The position numbers and the translations under genes were made by a program. Positions 14,083 through 15,193 of a stretch of 15,193 nt of DNA are shown piece after piece. A model generated the notes under the pieces. That model saw only the letters and a program-made list of their open reading frames with translations. It did not search any database and was not told the DNA's origin. The DNA is taken from NCBI GenBank assembly GCA_031410595.1, contig JANNZM010000134.1:1-15193 (forward strand), written 5' to 3'. The stretch's first letter is position 1. Each line of letters begins with the position of its first letter. This DNA comes from JANMCE01 sp031410595. GTDB lineage: Bacteria; Actinomycetota; Acidimicrobiia; Acidimicrobiales; Ilumatobacteraceae.

Positions 14083-14517
14083 ATGGCAATCGAACACGCT
14101 GTTTACACCGCACAGGCAACCTCAACCGGTGGACGTACCGGTACGACCACATCATCGGACGGAGAAATCAACCTCACGCTCATGACGCCAAAGCAATTGG
14201 GTGGCGCAGGTGGGCCGGGCACGAACCCTGAGCAACTCTTCGCCGCCGGGTACTCCGCCTGTTTCATCGGCGCGATGAAAGCCGTCGCCGCTCACGACAA
14301 AATTCATCTCCACGGCGAAGTGTCAATCGTTGCCGACGTAGCCATCGGCGCAATGGTCGGCAAACCCGGCGCGTTCGGGGTATCGGTCGACATGGCCATC
14401 AGCATCCCCGGCATGGACCACAGTGCGGCCGAAGCGCTCGTCGCCAAAGCCCACGAAGTATGCCCGTACTCGAATGCCACCCGCGGCAACATCGACGTCG
14501 TCCTCACGGTCGTCTGA
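14083..14517 (+). CDS. ohr: Organic hydroperoxide reductase Ohr (144 aa)
   Basis: A thiol peroxidase of the OsmC/Ohr family that reduces organic (fatty-acid) hydroperoxides using dihydrolipoyl-protein thiols. The full active site is present: R18 (GGRTGTTTSSDG), E50 (TNPEQLFAAGYSACF), peroxidatic C60 and resolving C127 (HEVCPYSNATRGN). This spacing matches characterised Ohr enzymes of about 140 residues and separates it from OsmC. ATG 14083 is preceded by AAGGA at 8 nt. The gene lies 40 bp after ohrR and 1 nt before the VOC gene, so an ohrR-ohr-VOC-cupin transcript is likely, induced when OhrR is oxidised. It is cytoplasmic. Confidence 0.95.
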   Translation: MAIEHAVYTAQATSTGGRTGTTTSSDGEINLTLMTPKQLGGAGGPGTNPEQLFAAGYSACFIGAMKAVAAHDKIHLHGEVSIVADVAIGAMVGKPGAFGVSVDMAISIPGMDHSAAEALVAKAHEVCPYSNATRGNIDVVLTVV

Positions 14518-14518
14518 C

Positions 14519-14941
14519 ATGGCCATCGCCGCCACCGGGTACGCCCACGTACGCCTCACGGTCACCGACATCGCCCGATCCCGGGCGTTCTACGACAGCG
14601 TGTTCGGGTTCCCCGTCGCCTACGAAATGCCGGCCGACGCCGATGACGCCACCCGTCAAGCACTCAGCTTCCTGTACAACGGCGTGATCTACCAGGTCGG
14701 AGGCGCGCTCCTCGGCTTACGGCCGGTCGCGCCGACCGGCGACCTGTTCAACGAGGACCGAGTTGGGCTCGATCATGTCAGTTTTGCGCTCGCTAGCCGC
14801 GCCGAAATTGAGGCAGCTGCCGCTGTGCTGGATGCGCTCGGCGTCGTTCACAGCGGAGTGAAAGACATCGGTGTTGCGGTACTGCTCGAATTCCGTGACC
14901 CTGACAATATCGCGCTCGAACTTTTCGCACCCGCCCACTAG
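14519..14941 (+). CDS. VOC-superfamily (glyoxalase/dioxygenase-like) protein (140 aa)
   Basis: A single-chain vicinal-oxygen-chelate protein built from two beta-alpha-beta-beta-beta units. The first has HVRLTVTDIARSRAFYDSVFGF (candidate metal ligand H10). The second has GLDHVSFAL (H86), and the C-terminus has FRDPDNIALELFAP (E134). These positions fit the His/His/Glu metal site of dioxygenase- or glyoxalase-like members, but the substrate cannot be told. The start lies one base after the ohr stop, so the two are translated from the same message. In this context a role in handling reactive aldehydes or peroxide products is a reasonable inference. Confidence 0.87.
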   Translation: MAIAATGYAHVRLTVTDIARSRAFYDSVFGFPVAYEMPADADDATRQALSFLYNGVIYQVGGALLGLRPVAPTGDLFNEDRVGLDHVSFALASRAEIEAAAAVLDALGVVHSGVKDIGVAVLLEFRDPDNIALELFAPAH

Positions 14942-14957
14942 GCATCGGAAACCAAAC

Positions 14958-15193
14958 ATCGATACCACCGAATTCGAACAGGCGCTCACCAAAGACGGAT
15001 ACGTCGCTGTGCCCAAAGAAATGGCGGCGGACGCTGTCGTTGCCGATCACAGCCACTCGTGGGATGTACGAGCGTTGGTGACCGACGGCCAGATCACTCT
15101 GACCGTGGGCACTGTCCCAACCACCTACGAGGCAGGTGACATTTTCACTATGGCCGCCGGCTGTATGCACCACGAACACGTCGGCCCGAACGG
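14958..15193 (+). CDS. Cupin-domain protein, N-terminal part (cut by right edge)
   Basis: The frame reads IDTTEFEQALTKDGY, then ADHSHSWDVRALVTDGQITLTVG and YEAGDIFTMAAGCMHHEHVG. It is a small single-domain cupin with metal-ligand histidines in DHSHSW and the GD-F-AG--H-E strand. Such proteins are of mixed or unknown function. The start is unclear: the family-like N-terminus begins at an ATC codon (14958), the nearest in-frame ATG is inside the domain (15021), and an in-frame GTG (14895) lies within the VOC gene. Position 14958 is given as the start of recognisable sequence. It follows the VOC gene by 16 nt and probably belongs to the same operon. Confidence 0.75.
   Translation, partial: MDTTEFEQALTKDGYVAVPKEMAADAVVADHSHSWDVRALVTDGQITLTVGTVPTTYEAGDIFTMAAGCMHHEHVGPN

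Noticed and set aside
1..15193. CRISPR array, insertion sequence, rRNA
   Set aside because: No regularly spaced repeats, transposase motifs, terminal inverted repeats or rRNA-like stretches were seen.

Overview
The window looks like chromosomal DNA of a high-GC actinobacterium. I infer this from the GC-rich codon third positions, the F420-type LLM oxidoreductase, the group I truncated globin, the two OhrR-type regulators and the probable leaderless starts. The gene set would suit an Acidimicrobiia/Ilumatobacter-like lineage, but that is inference from gene style and not from a marker gene.

Left part (1-3356, all minus strand). The N-terminal third of an RND efflux permease of the CusA/CzcA type runs off the left edge. 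Behind it lie a secreted protein of unknown function with a very clear promoter, and an internally duplicated lipoprotein. This looks like an envelope/efflux cluster. The stretch 3357-4029 has no gene I can support.

Mobile-element scar (4030-5797). A terminator hairpin is followed by the 3' half of a tRNA-Arg(CCG), broken inside the anticodon stem. This is the typical footprint of a tyrosine recombinase that integrates into a tRNA gene. About 100 bp away, pointing away from the scar, is a full-length tyrosine integrase. Its stop codon overlaps the first codon of an 89-codon C-terminal remnant of an acyl-CoA synthetase. Either an integrated element has collapsed by deletion, or its left end is seen here and the intact tRNA-Arg lies beyond the right edge.

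Middle (6025-9563). A plus-strand run encodes a DUF1097-like membrane protein, a DUF302-like protein preceded by a 10-codon leader ORF, and a family VIII (class C beta-lactamase-like) esterase. A minus-strand operon converges on it: OmpR-type response regulator, then GAF-PAS histidine kinase (4-nt overlap), then F420-dependent LLM-type oxidoreductase (53-nt overlap).

Right part (12401-15193). A peroxide/redox-defence cluster on the plus strand contains a divergent group I truncated haemoglobin, two OhrR/MarR repressors each with N- and C-terminal cysteines, Ohr peroxidase, a VOC protein and the start of a cupin protein. The globin promoter and the second OhrR promoter share palindromic TTG-N4-CAA sites. 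These suggest that one OhrR-type regulator links the globin to organic-hydroperoxide stress. This shared control and the unusual globin are the most interesting signals in the window.
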